Below, piece by piece: positions 19,289 through 29,243 of a DNA stretch of 64,000 nucleotides. How positions within the stretch are numbered: position 1 is the first letter of the stretch; each line of letters begins with the position of its first letter. The stretch lies in NCBI RefSeq assembly GCF_007994075.1, contig NZ_VIWU01000001.1, positions 4,154,001-4,218,000 of the forward strand, read 5' to 3'. The DNA comes from Pseudonocardia hierapolitana. Lineage in GTDB: Bacteria; Actinomycetota; Actinomycetes; Mycobacteriales; Pseudonocardiaceae. The position numbers and the translations under genes are program-made. A model generated the notes under the pieces. That model searched no databases, was not told the origin of the DNA, and saw only the letters and a list, made by a program, of their open reading frames with translations.

Positions 19289-19765
19289 TTAGCTCGCGTT
19301 CAGCACCCAGCTCGCCCGGATCGGGAACTCCATCTCCCCGGTCTGGGGGTTCGGCTGCGGGGGTGGTCCGTACTGCTGCACCTCTGCGGTGAGCAGCCGG
19401 TCTTCCGGCCCGCCCAGTTGCAGCGTCCAGTCGCTGCGCGCGTTCGGGGCGAACACGGGGCTGCGCTCGTCGGTCGCGGTGCCCGCCGCGTCCGCGTAGC
19501 TGAACACGACCTGCCAGGGCGTCTCCGCGATCTCCGGTGGGACCGTGACCTGCACCGGGGTGCCCGGTGGCACGGCGAACCGCACCGGGGCGGCGACGTC
19601 GGTGAGGCACTGCGTGAGCTCGACGTCGCAGTACTGAGCGGGGCGGGCGACGACGCTGGCCGCGCCCGCCGTGAACGTCACCTGGGGTGGCGGCGGCGGA
19701 TCCGTGGCCCCGCAGCCGGCGAGGATCAGCGCGGCGACGGGGACGGCGAGCAGGCGGCGCGGCAC
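19289..19765 (-). CDS. DUF2771 lipoprotein
   Basis: A 158-residue putative lipoprotein: positively charged start, hydrophobic stretch LLAVPVAALI and lipobox LAGC, then a proline stretch and a beta-rich domain with a CDVELTQC cysteine pair. It matches the actinobacterial DUF2771 family, of unknown function. Starts at 19774 or 19765 both fit; both lie just after the MFS stop at 19791, so it is probably the second gene of that unit. Confidence 0.7.
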   Translation of the reverse strand: MPRRLLAVPVAALILAGCGATDPPPPPQVTFTAGAASVVARPAQYCDVELTQCLTDVAAPVRFAVPPGTPVQVTVPPEIAETPWQVVFSYADAAGTATDERSPVFAPNARSDWTLQLGGPEDRLLTAEVQQYGPPPQPNPQTGEMEFPIRASWVLNAS

Positions 19766-19790
19766 GCGCACCACCGTACGGAAGCGCGGT

Positions 19791-21413
19791 TCACCCGGTC
19801 CTCGGAACCCGGTGGCCGAGGAACGGCAGGAGGCTGCGGCCACGGGCCACCAGCGCCGACTGCGCCCCGGCGAGTGCGACGACCGCGGCGATCACCGCGA
19901 AGCCGAGCCAGAACGTGTCGTGCGGCAGCAGCACGCCCACCGCCCCGCCGAAGACCCACGCGAGCGCGAGCACGGTCTCCGAGCGCCCGAACGCGGACGC
20001 CCTGGACTCCTCGGGGAGATCGCGCTGGATCACCGCGTCGAGGCAGACCTTCGCGAGCGCGCTGGCCGCGGCGCCGATCAGGCCGACGAGCGCGGCGGTG
20101 GCGATGCCCGGCAGCAGCGCGGCCACGGCGCTGACGACGACGGCCGCCGTGACGCACGACATGATCACGGCGTCAGACCTGAGGAACTGGCGCCTGGCGC
20201 CCGCCGCGTTGCCGGTGAACGAGCCGAGGCCGGCCGCGGCGCCGACTATGCCGATCAGGAAGAGCTGCCATGCCGGGTCGGCCTCCGACTGCTCCCGCAC
20301 CACGAACGCGACGTACAGCGTGAGGAACCCGGTGAGGATCCGGACCGCGCCGTTGCCCCACAGCGCCACCGTGACGTGCCTGCCCATCGGGGTGCGCCTG
20401 CCGCGCGCTGTGGTGCGCAGGGTGGCGGCGACCTCGCCGATGGTGGACTCGACCCAGCGCGGGATGCGCAGGCACACGACCGTGCCCGCCACCGCGAGGA
20501 CCGCGGTGAAGATCAGCGCGCCCGGCGAGTCCCACAGCCAGGCGACGCCCGCCGCCACCGCGCCCCCGACGCCGCCTGCGACCAGCCCGAACGTGGTGAG
20601 CCGGGAGTTCGTGGTGACCAGCGTGATCGCGCTCGGCAGCACCCGTGGTGTGACGGCCGCCTTGAGCACCGCGAACGACTTGCTCAGCACCATCGCGCCC
20701 AGCGCAGCCGGGTACAGGAGCCAGTTCTCGTAGTTGAAGGCCATCACGACGGCGAGCACCGCCCGTCCGGCGAACGAGACGGCGAGCGCGGCCCGCCGGC
20801 CCCGTTGCAGGCGGTCGAGCATCGGCCCGATCACCGGTGCCACCACCGCGAACGGCGCCACGGTGATGATCAGGTAGAGCGCGACGTTCGTCTTGCTCTC
20901 GGCCGTTGCAGCGGCGAAGAACAGCGTGTTGGCCAGCGCGACGGCCACGGCGGCGTCGACCGCGTAGGTCATCATCGTGGCGTAGGTGAGCGCGGTGAGG
21001 CCGGAGCGGTCGGCCCCGTCGGCCGTGGTGGCGCGGTGGAACGCCCGGATGCCGCCCTGGGTCAGCTCTCGGCTGCGCAGCGCGGCCACCCGGGTGACGG
21101 TGAGCTTGCGCGGCATCCGCCGGGTGGGCGGCTCGGCAGGGGGCTCGGCGGGTGGCTCGGCGGGCGGCTCGATTTCGTCCTGAGCGGGCGGCGGTGTCCA
21201 CGTGCGCGGTGGGGGCGTGCGGCGGTGGGCCGCCGGGTCGTAGTCCGGGTCGTCGTGCCACGGGTAGCGCCTGGGGGGCACGTAGCGGTCGGTGTCGGGC
21301 TCGTCCGGCGTGGGCGTGCGCCCGTCGTCGTCCGTGGCCCACGTGCGGCGGCCGCGATGGCCGGGGCGGGGCTGGGGCGACTCGGGACGGGCCACGGCTC
21401 CATTCTGACCCAT
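19791..21413 (-). CDS. MFS transporter with proline-rich cytoplasmic N-terminus
   Basis: A 540-residue membrane protein. Residues 1-110 are a charged, disordered tail rich in Pro, Asp and Arg, including PPAE repeats, and carry no membrane helix. Residues about 140-530 hold around twelve helices of the major facilitator fold, with a cytoplasmic loop motif GPMLDRLQRGRRAALAVSF between the first helices. The cargo is not predictable. It is followed by the DUF2771 lipoprotein gene and preceded by the cyclotransferase-like gene on the same strand. Confidence 0.82.
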   Translation of the reverse strand: MGQNGAVARPESPQPRPGHRGRRTWATDDDGRTPTPDEPDTDRYVPPRRYPWHDDPDYDPAAHRRTPPPRTWTPPPAQDEIEPPAEPPAEPPAEPPTRRMPRKLTVTRVAALRSRELTQGGIRAFHRATTADGADRSGLTALTYATMMTYAVDAAVAVALANTLFFAAATAESKTNVALYLIITVAPFAVVAPVIGPMLDRLQRGRRAALAVSFAGRAVLAVVMAFNYENWLLYPAALGAMVLSKSFAVLKAAVTPRVLPSAITLVTTNSRLTTFGLVAGGVGGAVAAGVAWLWDSPGALIFTAVLAVAGTVVCLRIPRWVESTIGEVAATLRTTARGRRTPMGRHVTVALWGNGAVRILTGFLTLYVAFVVREQSEADPAWQLFLIGIVGAAAGLGSFTGNAAGARRQFLRSDAVIMSCVTAAVVVSAVAALLPGIATAALVGLIGAAASALAKVCLDAVIQRDLPEESRASAFGRSETVLALAWVFGGAVGVLLPHDTFWLGFAVIAAVVALAGAQSALVARGRSLLPFLGHRVPRTG

Positions 21414-21441
21414 CGGCGCGACGTCAGGGGCCTTTTGCGAT

Positions 21442-22233
21442 CTATCCGCCGGGGGTGAAGCGCACCCGGAACGCCGCCGGCCAGAGCTTCCCCGTCAAGA
21501 GGTACTCGTCGCCCCCGAGCGCGGCGATGCCGTTGAGCACGTCGGCGCCCGCGCGGCGCTGGTCGTCGAGCAGCCCTGCGGCGTCCACGACCGCCGTGAC
21601 CCGGCCGTCGGCCGGATCGATCCGCACGATCCGGTCGGTCTGCCAGACGTTGGCCCACACCTGCCCGCCGACGCATTCCAGCTCGTTGATCTCGGTGACC
21701 GGCTCGCCGTCGAGGGTGACGGCGACCGACCCGGTCTCGGCGAACGACTCGGGGTCGTGGAAGCGCAGCCGGTCGGTGCCGTCGCTGCGCACGAGGCGGC
21801 CGCCGTCGCGGCACAGGCCCCAGCCCTCGCCGTCGATCGGCACCTGACGCAGCAACGTCAGGCCGGCGCGGTCCCACTCGAGAGCGACGCCGTCCTGCCA
21901 GGTGAGCTGCCAGATCCGGTCGTCGACCACGGTGATGCCCTCGCCGAACAACCGGCCGGGCAGCGGCACCTCGCGCCGGACCTCGCCCGTGGCCGGGTCA
22001 AGCTCCCGCAGCCGGGACCGCCCGGCCAGCCCGGTGCCTTCGTACAGCGCCCCGTCCGGGGCGAGCTCGAGTCCCTGGGTGAACGCGTCGGTGTCGTGCG
22101 GCAGCTCGGCGAGCACGGTGGGGCGCAGCCGCTCCACGTCCGGGGCCGGGTCCGGGGCGGGGGCCGGGGCCGCGGCGGCGCACCCGGCCAGCGCCAGTGC
22201 CAGCGCCCCGAGCAGTGCACGCCCGAAGGTCAT
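21442..22233 (-). CDS. glutaminyl-peptide cyclotransferase-like lipoprotein
   Basis: A 263-residue exported protein: lipobox LALAGC near residue 18, an Ala-Pro linker, then a beta-propeller with the family landmarks DTDAFTQGLEL, LYEGTGLAGRS, LFGEGITVVDDRIWQLTW, EGWGLCRDGGRLVRSDGTD and NELECVGGQVWANVWQTD. Relatives of this type convert N-terminal glutamine of peptides to pyroglutamate outside the cell. The ATG at 22233 begins the signal peptide directly. It is divergent from the DUF3027 gene with only 27 bp between start codons. Confidence 0.87.
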   Translation of the reverse strand: MTFGRALLGALALALAGCAAAAPAPAPDPAPDVERLRPTVLAELPHDTDAFTQGLELAPDGALYEGTGLAGRSRLRELDPATGEVRREVPLPGRLFGEGITVVDDRIWQLTWQDGVALEWDRAGLTLLRQVPIDGEGWGLCRDGGRLVRSDGTDRLRFHDPESFAETGSVAVTLDGEPVTEINELECVGGQVWANVWQTDRIVRIDPADGRVTAVVDAAGLLDDQRRAGADVLNGIAALGGDEYLLTGKLWPAAFRVRFTPGG

Positions 22234-22260
22234 GGCGGAGAGGGTGGCACAATCCCTCCG

Positions 22261-23037
22261 GTGAACGCCGTACCGACCCTCGACCCGCCCGCCCGGCTCG
22301 TGGACGCGGTGGAGCAGGCTCGGGCCGCGGCGGTCGATGAGGCCGCGGCGGACCTCGGCCCGCATGCCGCCGACGGGGCCGTCGGCGACCACCTGGAGGC
22401 CGTCGCAGAGAGCCCCCACGCCGTCAGCCACCACTTCGCCGCCACCCAGGGCGGCTACCAGGGCTGGCGCTGGTGCGTCACGCTGGCCACGGCGGGCGAC
22501 GACGCGCCCGTCACGGTCAGCGAGGTCGTGCTCATCCCCGGCCCCGACGCGCTCGTGGCACCTGCGTGGGTGCCGTGGGAGGAGCGCGTGCGGCCGGGCG
22601 ACCTCGGCGTGGGCGACCTGCTGCCCGCCCCGCAGGACGATCCACGGCTGGTGCCGGGTTACATCGCCTCCGACGACCCGGCCGTCGAGGAGGTCGCCCT
22701 CGAGGTGGGGCTGGGCCGACGCCTCGTGCCCTCCCGGCACGGGCGCGACGAGGCCGCGCGGCGCTGGCGCGATGGACCGCACGGCCCGGCCTCCGACATG
22801 GCCCGCGCCGCCCCTGCACCGTGCGGCACCTGCGGCTTCTTCTTCCCGCTCGCCGGCTCGCTGCGGGCCGAGTTCGGGGTGTGCGGCAACGAGTACTCGC
22901 CCGCCGACGGCTCGGTGGTCGACATGGGCTTCGGCTGCGGCGCCCACTCCGACGTGCAACCCGACACCACGTCGCCGGTCGCCGTCGCCGATCTCGTCTA
23001 CGACGACGGCATCGACCTGGAGCCGATCGGCCGGTAG
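22261..23037 (+). CDS. DUF3027 zinc-ribbon-like protein
   Basis: A 258-residue cytoplasmic protein of the actinobacterial DUF3027 family. The middle has the conserved GWRWCVTLATA and EVVLIPGPDALVAPAWVPW blocks. The C-terminal quarter has CGTCGFFFPLAG, followed by CGNEYSPADG and FGCGAHSD, a set of cysteines suited to bind zinc. The function is unknown. The stop codon shares one base with the GTG of the following gene (TAGTG), so the two are made together. Confidence 0.8.
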   Translation: MNAVPTLDPPARLVDAVEQARAAAVDEAAADLGPHAADGAVGDHLEAVAESPHAVSHHFAATQGGYQGWRWCVTLATAGDDAPVTVSEVVLIPGPDALVAPAWVPWEERVRPGDLGVGDLLPAPQDDPRLVPGYIASDDPAVEEVALEVGLGRRLVPSRHGRDEAARRWRDGPHGPASDMARAAPAPCGTCGFFFPLAGSLRAEFGVCGNEYSPADGSVVDMGFGCGAHSDVQPDTTSPVAVADLVYDDGIDLEPIGR

Positions 23038-25940
23038 TGGACGATCCTCATCGCACGGCGGAGCTGCGTTCCGCCGTCCTCTCCGCGTGGGCGGACTCGC
23101 CGACCCGCTTCCGCGAGGACGCCAACGCAGAGGAGGACCTGCGGCTCGGCGGCTACGCCGACGCGTGGTTCGTCGAGCTCGCCCAGAACGCCGCCGACGC
23201 GGCGCGTGCGGCGGGCGTGCCGGGGCGCATGCGCGTGGAATTCCGTGACGGCGAGCTGGCGGTCGCCAACACCGGCGCGCCGCTGGACGCCGCGGGCGTC
23301 GCCGCGCTCGCGTCGTTGCGGGCTTCCGCGAAGCGGGACGACCCGAGCTCGGTCGGCCGGTTCGGCGTCGGTTTCGCGGCGGTGCTGGCGCTGTCGGCCG
23401 CCCCGCGGGTGCTCAGCACGGGCGGCGGTGTGGAGTTCTCGGCGGAGCGCACGGCCGCCGCGGTCGCCGCGATCCCGGGGCCCGCGGCCGAGCTGGCGCT
23501 CCGCGACGAGCCGCCGGTCCTGCGGCTGGTCTGGCCGACCGACGAACCCCCGCTCGCCGGCTACGACACCGAGGTGCGGTTGCCGTTGCGACCGGGTGCC
23601 GACGCGGCCGCCCTGCTCGCCGAGGCCCGCGACGCAGCCGCCGACCTGCTGCTCGCGTTGCCCGACCTCGTCGAGATCGTCGTCGGTGAGCTCGTCTTGG
23701 CCCGCACGGACGGGCCCGGTCCCGACGAGGTGACGGTCGCGGGGCGGCGCTGGCTCCTGGCCCGCGCGGCCGGTCGCGTCGACGACGTCGCGGCGCGGGC
23801 GGAGGCCGTCGAGCAGCGGGGGCGGCGGGACTGGTCGGTGTGCTGGGCGCTGCCGCTGACCGCGGGCGGGGGCCCGGACCCCCTGGACGCCGACGTCCTG
23901 CATGCCCCGACCGGCACCGAGGAACGGCTCTCGCTCCCCGCGCGGCTGATCGCGACCGTGCCACTCGAGCCGGACCGCCGCCGTGTGCGGCCGGGCCCGG
24001 CCGCCGACGCGGTGCTGGCCGCGGCCGCCGCGGCGTACGTCGACCTGGTGCGCGCCGTCGCTCCCGAGGCCCGCCTCACGCTCGCGCCCCAGCCGGGCTT
24101 TCCCCGCTCGCAGCTGGACGGGCAGCTGCGTGAGCTGCTCTCCGACGCCATGCGCGGCGCGGCGTGGCTGCCCGCCGTCACGGGCGCTGAGCTCGCGCCG
24201 GGACGTGCGGAGTGGCTGGACGTCCCGCCGCTCGACGGTCCGGCCGCTGCGCTGCCCGGGCTGCTCGCCGACGCCGGGTTCGACCGGCTGCTCACACCGG
24301 TCGCGCCGGGCACCAACCCGGCCGTGCTGGCCGAGCTCGGCGTGCACCGGATGCCGCTCGCCGAGCTGGTGCAGCGGCTGCTCGGGGTGGATCAGCCGCC
24401 GTCGTGGTGGCGCTCGCTCTACGAGGCCGTGGCACCCCTCGCGGACACGATGCCGGGCGCGACGGACGAGCTGCGCGCCCTCCCCGTCCCGCTGGCCGAC
24501 GGCCGGACGGCGGCCGGGCCGGCGACGGTGCTGCTCCCGCCTGCAGTCCCCGACGGTGGTGTGGAGCGGGTCGCCGCTCTCGGGCTGCCCGGGCTGCACA
24601 TCGCGCATCCCGAGGCCGTGCATCCCCTGCTGGAGCGGCTCGGTGCGAGCGCCGCAGAGGCGGGTGCCTTGCTGGAGCACCCGGCGCTGACCGACGCCGT
24701 CGAGCGGTCGGTGGACGACGCCGAGGCCGGGCTGGACGTCCGCCCGCTGGCGGAGGCGGTGCTGGCGCTCGTCGCCGAGACCGGGAGCGCCCCCGATGCG
24801 CTCGCGGCACTGGCCCTCCCCGACGCCGAGGGCCTACCCGCGCGGGCCGACGAGCTCATGCTCCCGGACGCCGCGCTGCGCCCGCTGCTGGCCCCGGACG
24901 TCCCGCTCGACGTGCTCGACCCCGCGTTCGCCGCCCGTGTGCCGCGGGCCGCGCTGCTCGCCGTCGGTGTCCTGGACGGGTTCTCGGTGCTCGTCGACGA
25001 GGAGCCGGTGGCGCCCGACCACGACCTCGACGACGAGGAGCGCTGGTGGGACGCGCGCGAGGCCCCGCCGACGCGCCTCGTGGCGGTACGCGACCTGGAC
25101 CTCGTGGCCGACGACGCGTGGCCCGCTGCGCTCGCGTTGCTCGCGGGCGAGCGGGACACCAGGGCCGCGCTCACCGCGCCCGGCTCGTACACGGCGTGGT
25201 GGCTCGGGCGGCACGCCCGGATCGGCACCCACCGCCCGGCGCACTGGCGGCTCCCGACCGCAACCGACCTGGCCCCGCTCTACGACCCGCCGCCCGGTGA
25301 CGGGCTCCCGGACGAGGCCGTTCTCGCCGCGATCGGGGTGCGGGCCGACCTGCGCGTCCCCGACACGTGGACGGCCGCCGACCTGCTGGCGCGGCTGGCC
25401 GACCCGGACCGCACCCCGGACGTCGCGCTCGCCGCGGAGGCGTACGCCGAGCTCGCCGACGCCGTGGCCGACGGCCGCGTCGACCCGGTCGACCTGGAGC
25501 TCCCCGAACGCGTCAGGGCCCTGGACGGGTCGGTCGCGGACGTCGACGTCGCGATGGTGCTGGACCGGCCGTGGCTCGCCGCGGTGCTGCCGGCCGGAGA
25601 GCTCGCCACCGGCGGCGACCCGTCGGCGCTGGCCGACCTGCTCGACCTCCCCCTCGCGTCGGACGTGGTCGTGGCCGACGTCGAAGGTGCCGGCCGGAAC
25701 GTGCGCTGGGCCGAGCTCGCCGAGATCGTCGTGGCGTGCCACACCCTCGACATGCCGGTGCCAGAGGGCGAGCTCACCGTCCACGACGAGCTGTGGGTGC
25801 AGGTGAAACGGCCGGATTCGGGCCGGTTCCGCGTCCCTGCCTGGCGTGATACGTCGGGGCGGTGGCACGCGAGCGACCCCGTGCACGCGCTGCTCGGCCT
25901 GCTCACCGAGGAGCCGGCCGGAACGGACTCGTCCGGTTGA
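23037..25940 (+). CDS. sacsin N-terminal-type (GHKL) ATPase-like protein
   Basis: A 967-residue cytoplasmic protein. The first 200 residues form a GHKL ATPase fold like that in the human chaperone sacsin and Hsp90: N-box [14 protein letters not shown] (about residue 45), G1-type segment [11 protein letters not shown] and G2 lid [11 protein letters not shown] (about residue 108). The remaining 750 residues are Ala, Leu and Asp rich with no recognisable domain or membrane span. It is translationally coupled to the DUF3027 gene. A chaperone or remodelling role is inferred from the fold; I know of no established function for the actinobacterial version. Confidence 0.8.
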   Translation: MDDPHRTAELRSAVLSAWADSPTRFREDANAEEDLRLGGYADAWFVELAQNAADAARAAGVPGRMRVEFRDGELAVANTGAPLDAAGVAALASLRASAKRDDPSSVGRFGVGFAAVLALSAAPRVLSTGGGVEFSAERTAAAVAAIPGPAAELALRDEPPVLRLVWPTDEPPLAGYDTEVRLPLRPGADAAALLAEARDAAADLLLALPDLVEIVVGELVLARTDGPGPDEVTVAGRRWLLARAAGRVDDVAARAEAVEQRGRRDWSVCWALPLTAGGGPDPLDADVLHAPTGTEERLSLPARLIATVPLEPDRRRVRPGPAADAVLAAAAAAYVDLVRAVAPEARLTLAPQPGFPRSQLDGQLRELLSDAMRGAAWLPAVTGAELAPGRAEWLDVPPLDGPAAALPGLLADAGFDRLLTPVAPGTNPAVLAELGVHRMPLAELVQRLLGVDQPPSWWRSLYEAVAPLADTMPGATDELRALPVPLADGRTAAGPATVLLPPAVPDGGVERVAALGLPGLHIAHPEAVHPLLERLGASAAEAGALLEHPALTDAVERSVDDAEAGLDVRPLAEAVLALVAETGSAPDALAALALPDAEGLPARADELMLPDAALRPLLAPDVPLDVLDPAFAARVPRAALLAVGVLDGFSVLVDEEPVAPDHDLDDEERWWDAREAPPTRLVAVRDLDLVADDAWPAALALLAGERDTRAALTAPGSYTAWWLGRHARIGTHRPAHWRLPTATDLAPLYDPPPGDGLPDEAVLAAIGVRADLRVPDTWTAADLLARLADPDRTPDVALAAEAYAELADAVADGRVDPVDLELPERVRALDGSVADVDVAMVLDRPWLAAVLPAGELATGGDPSALADLLDLPLASDVVVADVEGAGRNVRWAELAEIVVACHTLDMPVPEGELTVHDELWVQVKRPDSGRFRVPAWRDTSGRWHASDPVHALLGLLTEEPAGTDSSG

Positions 25941-25968
25941 CGCGGCCCGCCGCGTGCTACACAGGGTC

Positions 25969-27294
25969 GTGACCTCCGCCCGCACCGGCGCACCGCGGCG
26001 ACCCGACCGGGTGTGCCTGCTGTCCGTCCACACCTCGCCGCTGGAGCAGCCCGGCACGGGTGATGCAGGCGGCATGAACGTCTACATCGTGGAGACCGCC
26101 ACCCGGATGGCCCGCCGCGGCGTCGCTGTCGAGATCTTCACCCGCGCGACCTCGTCGGATCTCCCTCCTGTCGTGGAGCTCGCGCCCGGCGTGCTCGTGC
26201 GGCACGTCGTCGCGGGTCCGTTCGAGGGCCTCGGCAAGCACGACCTGCCGGCACAGCTGTGCGCCTTCACCGCCGGCGTGCTGCGCACCGAGGCCCACCA
26301 GGAGCCCGGCTACTACGACGTCGTGCACTCGCACTACTGGCTGTCCGGTCAGGTCGGCTGGCTGGCACGGGACCGCTGGGGCGTGCCGCTCGTGCACAGC
26401 GCCCACACCCTCGCCAAGGTCAAGAACTCGGCGCTCGCCGCGGGCGACTCGCCGGAGCCGATGGTCCGCGTGATCGGCGAGGACCAGGTCGTGGTCGAGG
26501 CCGACCGGCTGGTCACCAACACCGACGAGGAGACGCGCCAGCTCGTCGAGCTCTACGACGCCGACCCGCGCCGCACCGTCGCGATCCCGCCCGGCGTCGA
26601 CCTGGCCCGATTCACCCCCGGAGACCAGGCGGCGGCGCGCCGCGCGCTCGACGTTCCGCCGGACGCCGTCGTGCTGGCGTTCGCCGGGCGGATCCAGCCG
26701 CTCAAGGCGCCGCACGTGCTGCTGCGGGCCGCCGCCGAGCTGATCCGCCGCGACCCGGCGCTGCGGTCCCGGCTGGTCGTGCTCGTCGCAGGCGGGCCGT
26801 CGGGCAGCGGTCTCGCCGAGCCCACCGCCCTGCAGGGGCTCGGCTCCGCCCTCGGCATCACCGACGTGCTGCGCTTCCTGCCGCCCCAGACCCGCGACGG
26901 TCTCGTCGACGTCTACCGGGCCGCCGACGTCGTCGCCGTGCCGAGCCACAACGAGTCGTTCGGCCTCGTCGCGCTGGAGGCGCAGGCCTGCGGTACCCCG
27001 GTCATCGCTGCGCGGGTGGGCGGGCTGCCGGTCGCGGTGGCCGACGGCGTCACCGGCCTGCTCGTCGACGGCCACGGCGACGAGCAGTGGGCCGACGCGC
27101 TGGGCTCCGTGGCGCTCGTGCCCGGACGCCGCGCCGAGCTGGCCGCTCACACCGTGCAGCACGCCCACCGGTTCTCGTGGGACCGCACCGCCGACTCGCT
27201 CCTCCGCACCTACGCCGACGCGGCCGCCGAGTCCGCCGAGCGCCAGCGGCAGGCCATGCGCGCCGGGCTGGCGGCCGGGATGATCGAGCGGTGA
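25969..27294 (+). CDS. mshA: D-inositol-3-phosphate glycosyltransferase (mycothiol synthesis)
   Basis: A 441-residue GT-B fold glycosyltransferase, first enzyme of mycothiol synthesis: it joins N-acetylglucosamine from UDP-GlcNAc to 1D-myo-inositol 3-phosphate. Landmarks are [63 protein letters not shown] and the nucleotide-binding [20 protein letters not shown]. Mycothiol is the main thiol of actinobacteria, which supports the host assignment. The GTG at 25969 is preferred among nearby GTGs. Its stop overlaps the YbjN gene start. Confidence 0.95.
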   Translation: MTSARTGAPRRPDRVCLLSVHTSPLEQPGTGDAGGMNVYIVETATRMARRGVAVEIFTRATSSDLPPVVELAPGVLVRHVVAGPFEGLGKHDLPAQLCAFTAGVLRTEAHQEPGYYDVVHSHYWLSGQVGWLARDRWGVPLVHSAHTLAKVKNSALAAGDSPEPMVRVIGEDQVVVEADRLVTNTDEETRQLVELYDADPRRTVAIPPGVDLARFTPGDQAAARRALDVPPDAVVLAFAGRIQPLKAPHVLLRAAAELIRRDPALRSRLVVLVAGGPSGSGLAEPTALQGLGSALGITDVLRFLPPQTRDGLVDVYRAADVVAVPSHNESFGLVALEAQACGTPVIAARVGGLPVAVADGVTGLLVDGHGDEQWADALGSVALVPGRRAELAAHTVQHAHRFSWDRTADSLLRTYADAAAESAERQRQAMRAGLAAGMIER

Positions 27295-27785
27295 CCGCAG
27301 CGGATCCACAGGCCGTCGACGCCACGGTCGGCGCCGCGCTGGCCGAGCTCGGCGTGGACCACCACCGTCGGGAGCCCGGCCAGTTCCTCGTGACGCTGCC
27401 CGGCACGAACCGGCTGCAGACCCACTGCTGGCTCCTCGTGCGCGAGCACGCGCTCTTCGTCCAGGCGTTCGTCTGCCGGCAGCCGGACGAGGCCCACGAC
27501 GCGGTCTACCGGTTCCTGCTGCAGCGCAACGCGCGGCTCTACGGCGTGCACTACGCGCTCGACCGCGTCGGCGACATCCACCTGATCGGCCGGGTCGGCC
27601 TGCACGCCGTCACGGCCGAGGAGCTCGACCGCGTGCTCGGCCAGGTCCTCGAGGCCGCCGACGGCGACTTCAACACGCTGCTCGAGCTGGGTTTCGCCAC
27701 CTCGATCCGCCGCGAGCACGCCTGGCGCCAGGACCGCGGCGAGAGCCTCGCCAACCTCCGCGCCTTCGAGCACCTGTTCACCTGA
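27291..27785 (+). CDS. YbjN domain protein
   Basis: A 164-residue cytoplasmic protein of the YbjN/type III secretion chaperone-like fold, with [28 protein letters not shown] in the first half and [14 protein letters not shown] near the end. It starts with a GTG overlapping the mshA stop (GTGA). The same pair (Rv0486-Rv0487) is found in mycobacteria. The function is unknown; co-translation suggests a role with MshA or in thiol metabolism. Confidence 0.85.
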   Translation: MTAADPQAVDATVGAALAELGVDHHRREPGQFLVTLPGTNRLQTHCWLLVREHALFVQAFVCRQPDEAHDAVYRFLLQRNARLYGVHYALDRVGDIHLIGRVGLHAVTAEELDRVLGQVLEAADGDFNTLLELGFATSIRREHAWRQDRGESLANLRAFEHLFT

Positions 27786-27812
27786 CCCGCCGCCGCGTCG
27801 CGCGCCATCGAG

Positions 27813-27828
27813 CTCCCCGTTCGGGGAG
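27813..27828 (+). terminator. hairpin after mshA-ybjN
   Basis: CTCCCC and GGGGAG with a 4-nt loop lie 28 bp after the YbjN stop. It is a short stem without a U-tract. Confidence 0.35.
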
Positions 27829-27963
27829 GGCGAGCCTTGCGTTCGAGCCGGGTGAGTCTCGCGGACCGGCCGGGGCCGTGACGGGATCGTGATCCGCGGC
27901 GGCCAACCCGCCGTGCCCTGCCCTCCGTCCTGACTGCGGGATCAGGACGAGGAGGCGGTGGCG

Positions 27964-28932
27964 GTGGTGCGGACGAAGCTCAGGCGTCGGGCGGTGCTGG
28001 TCGGGTCGGGGGTCGTGCTCGCGGTGCTGATGGCTGCGGTTGCGATCGTGCAGGGCGCAGACAGCGGCGGCGGAAGCGACGTCACGGCCGTCTCCCCGTC
28101 GCGTCCGGTCCCCGCGATCGGTGCGGGATCCGCGGCGCAGGAGCGCGGGGACACCGACCTGGCGGCCCCGCAGGCCGGTGGGAAAGGCGCGCAGCCCCCG
28201 GGCGTCCCGATCGGGGGCGTGCAGCGCGAGCTGGTGCGTACCGCGCAGCTGACGGTCGACGTGGGCGACCCGGTCGCCGCGGTTCGCCAGGTCCGCACGG
28301 CCGCCGCGAGCGTCGGCGGGTTCGTCACGGAGGAGCAGTCGGGGGACAACGGCAGCTGGCTGGTGCTGCGGGTACCCGCCGACGCTCTCGATCGGCTACT
28401 CGACGAGATCGCCGGGTACGGACGCGTGACGGCCCGCAGCAGCCAGGTGCTCGACGCCACGGAGGAGGTCGTGGACCTCGACGCGAGGGTGGCGACCCAG
28501 ACCGCGAGCGTGGCGCGGGTCCGCGGGCTGCTCGCCGAGGCGACGTCGATCGGCGACGTGGTGGCGATCGAGTCGGAGCTCGCCCGGCGGGAGTCCGAGC
28601 TCGACTCCCTCACGCGCAGGCTCGCGGCACTGCGGGACCAGGTGGCGCTGTCGACGCTGACCGTGGACCTGCGCGGCCCGGGCGCCGCCACACCGCCGGA
28701 GACGCAACCGGCACCCGGTTTCCTCGACGGCCTCGCCGCAGGATGGGAGGGGTTGCGCGCCATCGGCTCGGCGGCGGCCGCGGTGGTGGGGTTCGTGCTG
28801 CCGTTCCTGCCGGTGATCGCGGTGCTGGCCGGTTTCGCGCTGCTCGGCCGCCGGATCGTCCGGACACGGCGTACGGCTGCCACGGCTGGAGCGGGTGGGC
28901 GGAGCGGCCCGGGATCCGATGGGGAGTCCTGA
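27964..28932 (+). CDS. DUF4349 membrane-anchored protein
   Basis: A 322-residue exported membrane protein. A basic N-terminus is followed by one hydrophobic segment (about residues 12-32), a low-complexity linker, a DUF4349 domain with QLTVDVGDPVAAVRQVRTAA, a central heptad-rich coiled coil (VDLDARVATQTASVARVRGLL... to RLAALRDQV) and a second membrane helix near residue 275 (VVGFVLPFLPVIAVLAGFALL). It is expected to sit with its coiled coil outside the membrane. GGAGG lies 8 nt before the GTG at 27964, which decides this start over the GTG at 27958. It is the first gene of the region inserted relative to mycobacterial order. Confidence 0.85.
   Translation: MVRTKLRRRAVLVGSGVVLAVLMAAVAIVQGADSGGGSDVTAVSPSRPVPAIGAGSAAQERGDTDLAAPQAGGKGAQPPGVPIGGVQRELVRTAQLTVDVGDPVAAVRQVRTAAASVGGFVTEEQSGDNGSWLVLRVPADALDRLLDEIAGYGRVTARSSQVLDATEEVVDLDARVATQTASVARVRGLLAEATSIGDVVAIESELARRESELDSLTRRLAALRDQVALSTLTVDLRGPGAATPPETQPAPGFLDGLAAGWEGLRAIGSAAAAVVGFVLPFLPVIAVLAGFALLGRRIVRTRRTAATAGAGGRSGPGSDGES
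28897..28932 (+). repeat. 36-bp direct repeat, copy 1
   Basis: The last 36 bp of the DUF4349 gene (GGGCGGAGCGGCCCGGGATC followed by a GGGGAGTC core and TGA) recur at 29317-29352 with three mismatches. Confidence 0.85.
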
Positions 28933-29048
28933 GGAGGTACCCGCTGTGCCGACGTGCACTGACATTTCACCTCGCGTGCGTTTGGACCGGTTCGTGGGTG
29001 GGCAGCCGCCCAGCGAAGGCCGCACAGCGAGATGGCGAGGTCGACGTG

Positions 29049-29243
29049 ATGACCGAGGAGCAGGAGTCGAGCGTTCCTCCCGGTACCGACACGAGTGAGG
29101 TCACACCGAACCCGGCCGGCATCGTGCAGCCGGATCCGCCGGAGGGCGGACCGGAAGCCGAACCGGACAGCCCGGATCCCGCCGACCTCGCACCGGGTTT
29201 CGGAGGCACCTCCGAGACCCGGCCGGAGAGCCACGAGGACTGA
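29049..29243 (+). CDS. small acidic hypothetical protein
   Basis: A 64-residue reading frame, strongly acidic and proline-rich (MTEEQESSVPPGTDTSEVTP at the start, repeated P-D-P-P and E-A-E-P-D steps), probably disordered. A GTG directly precedes the ATG, and GAGG lies about 10 nt upstream. Composition is unlike the out-of-frame readings around it. I do not recognise it; it may be a genuine small protein between the two copies of the 36-bp repeat. Confidence 0.4.
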   Translation: MTEEQESSVPPGTDTSEVTPNPAGIVQPDPPEGGPEAEPDSPDPADLAPGFGGTSETRPESHED

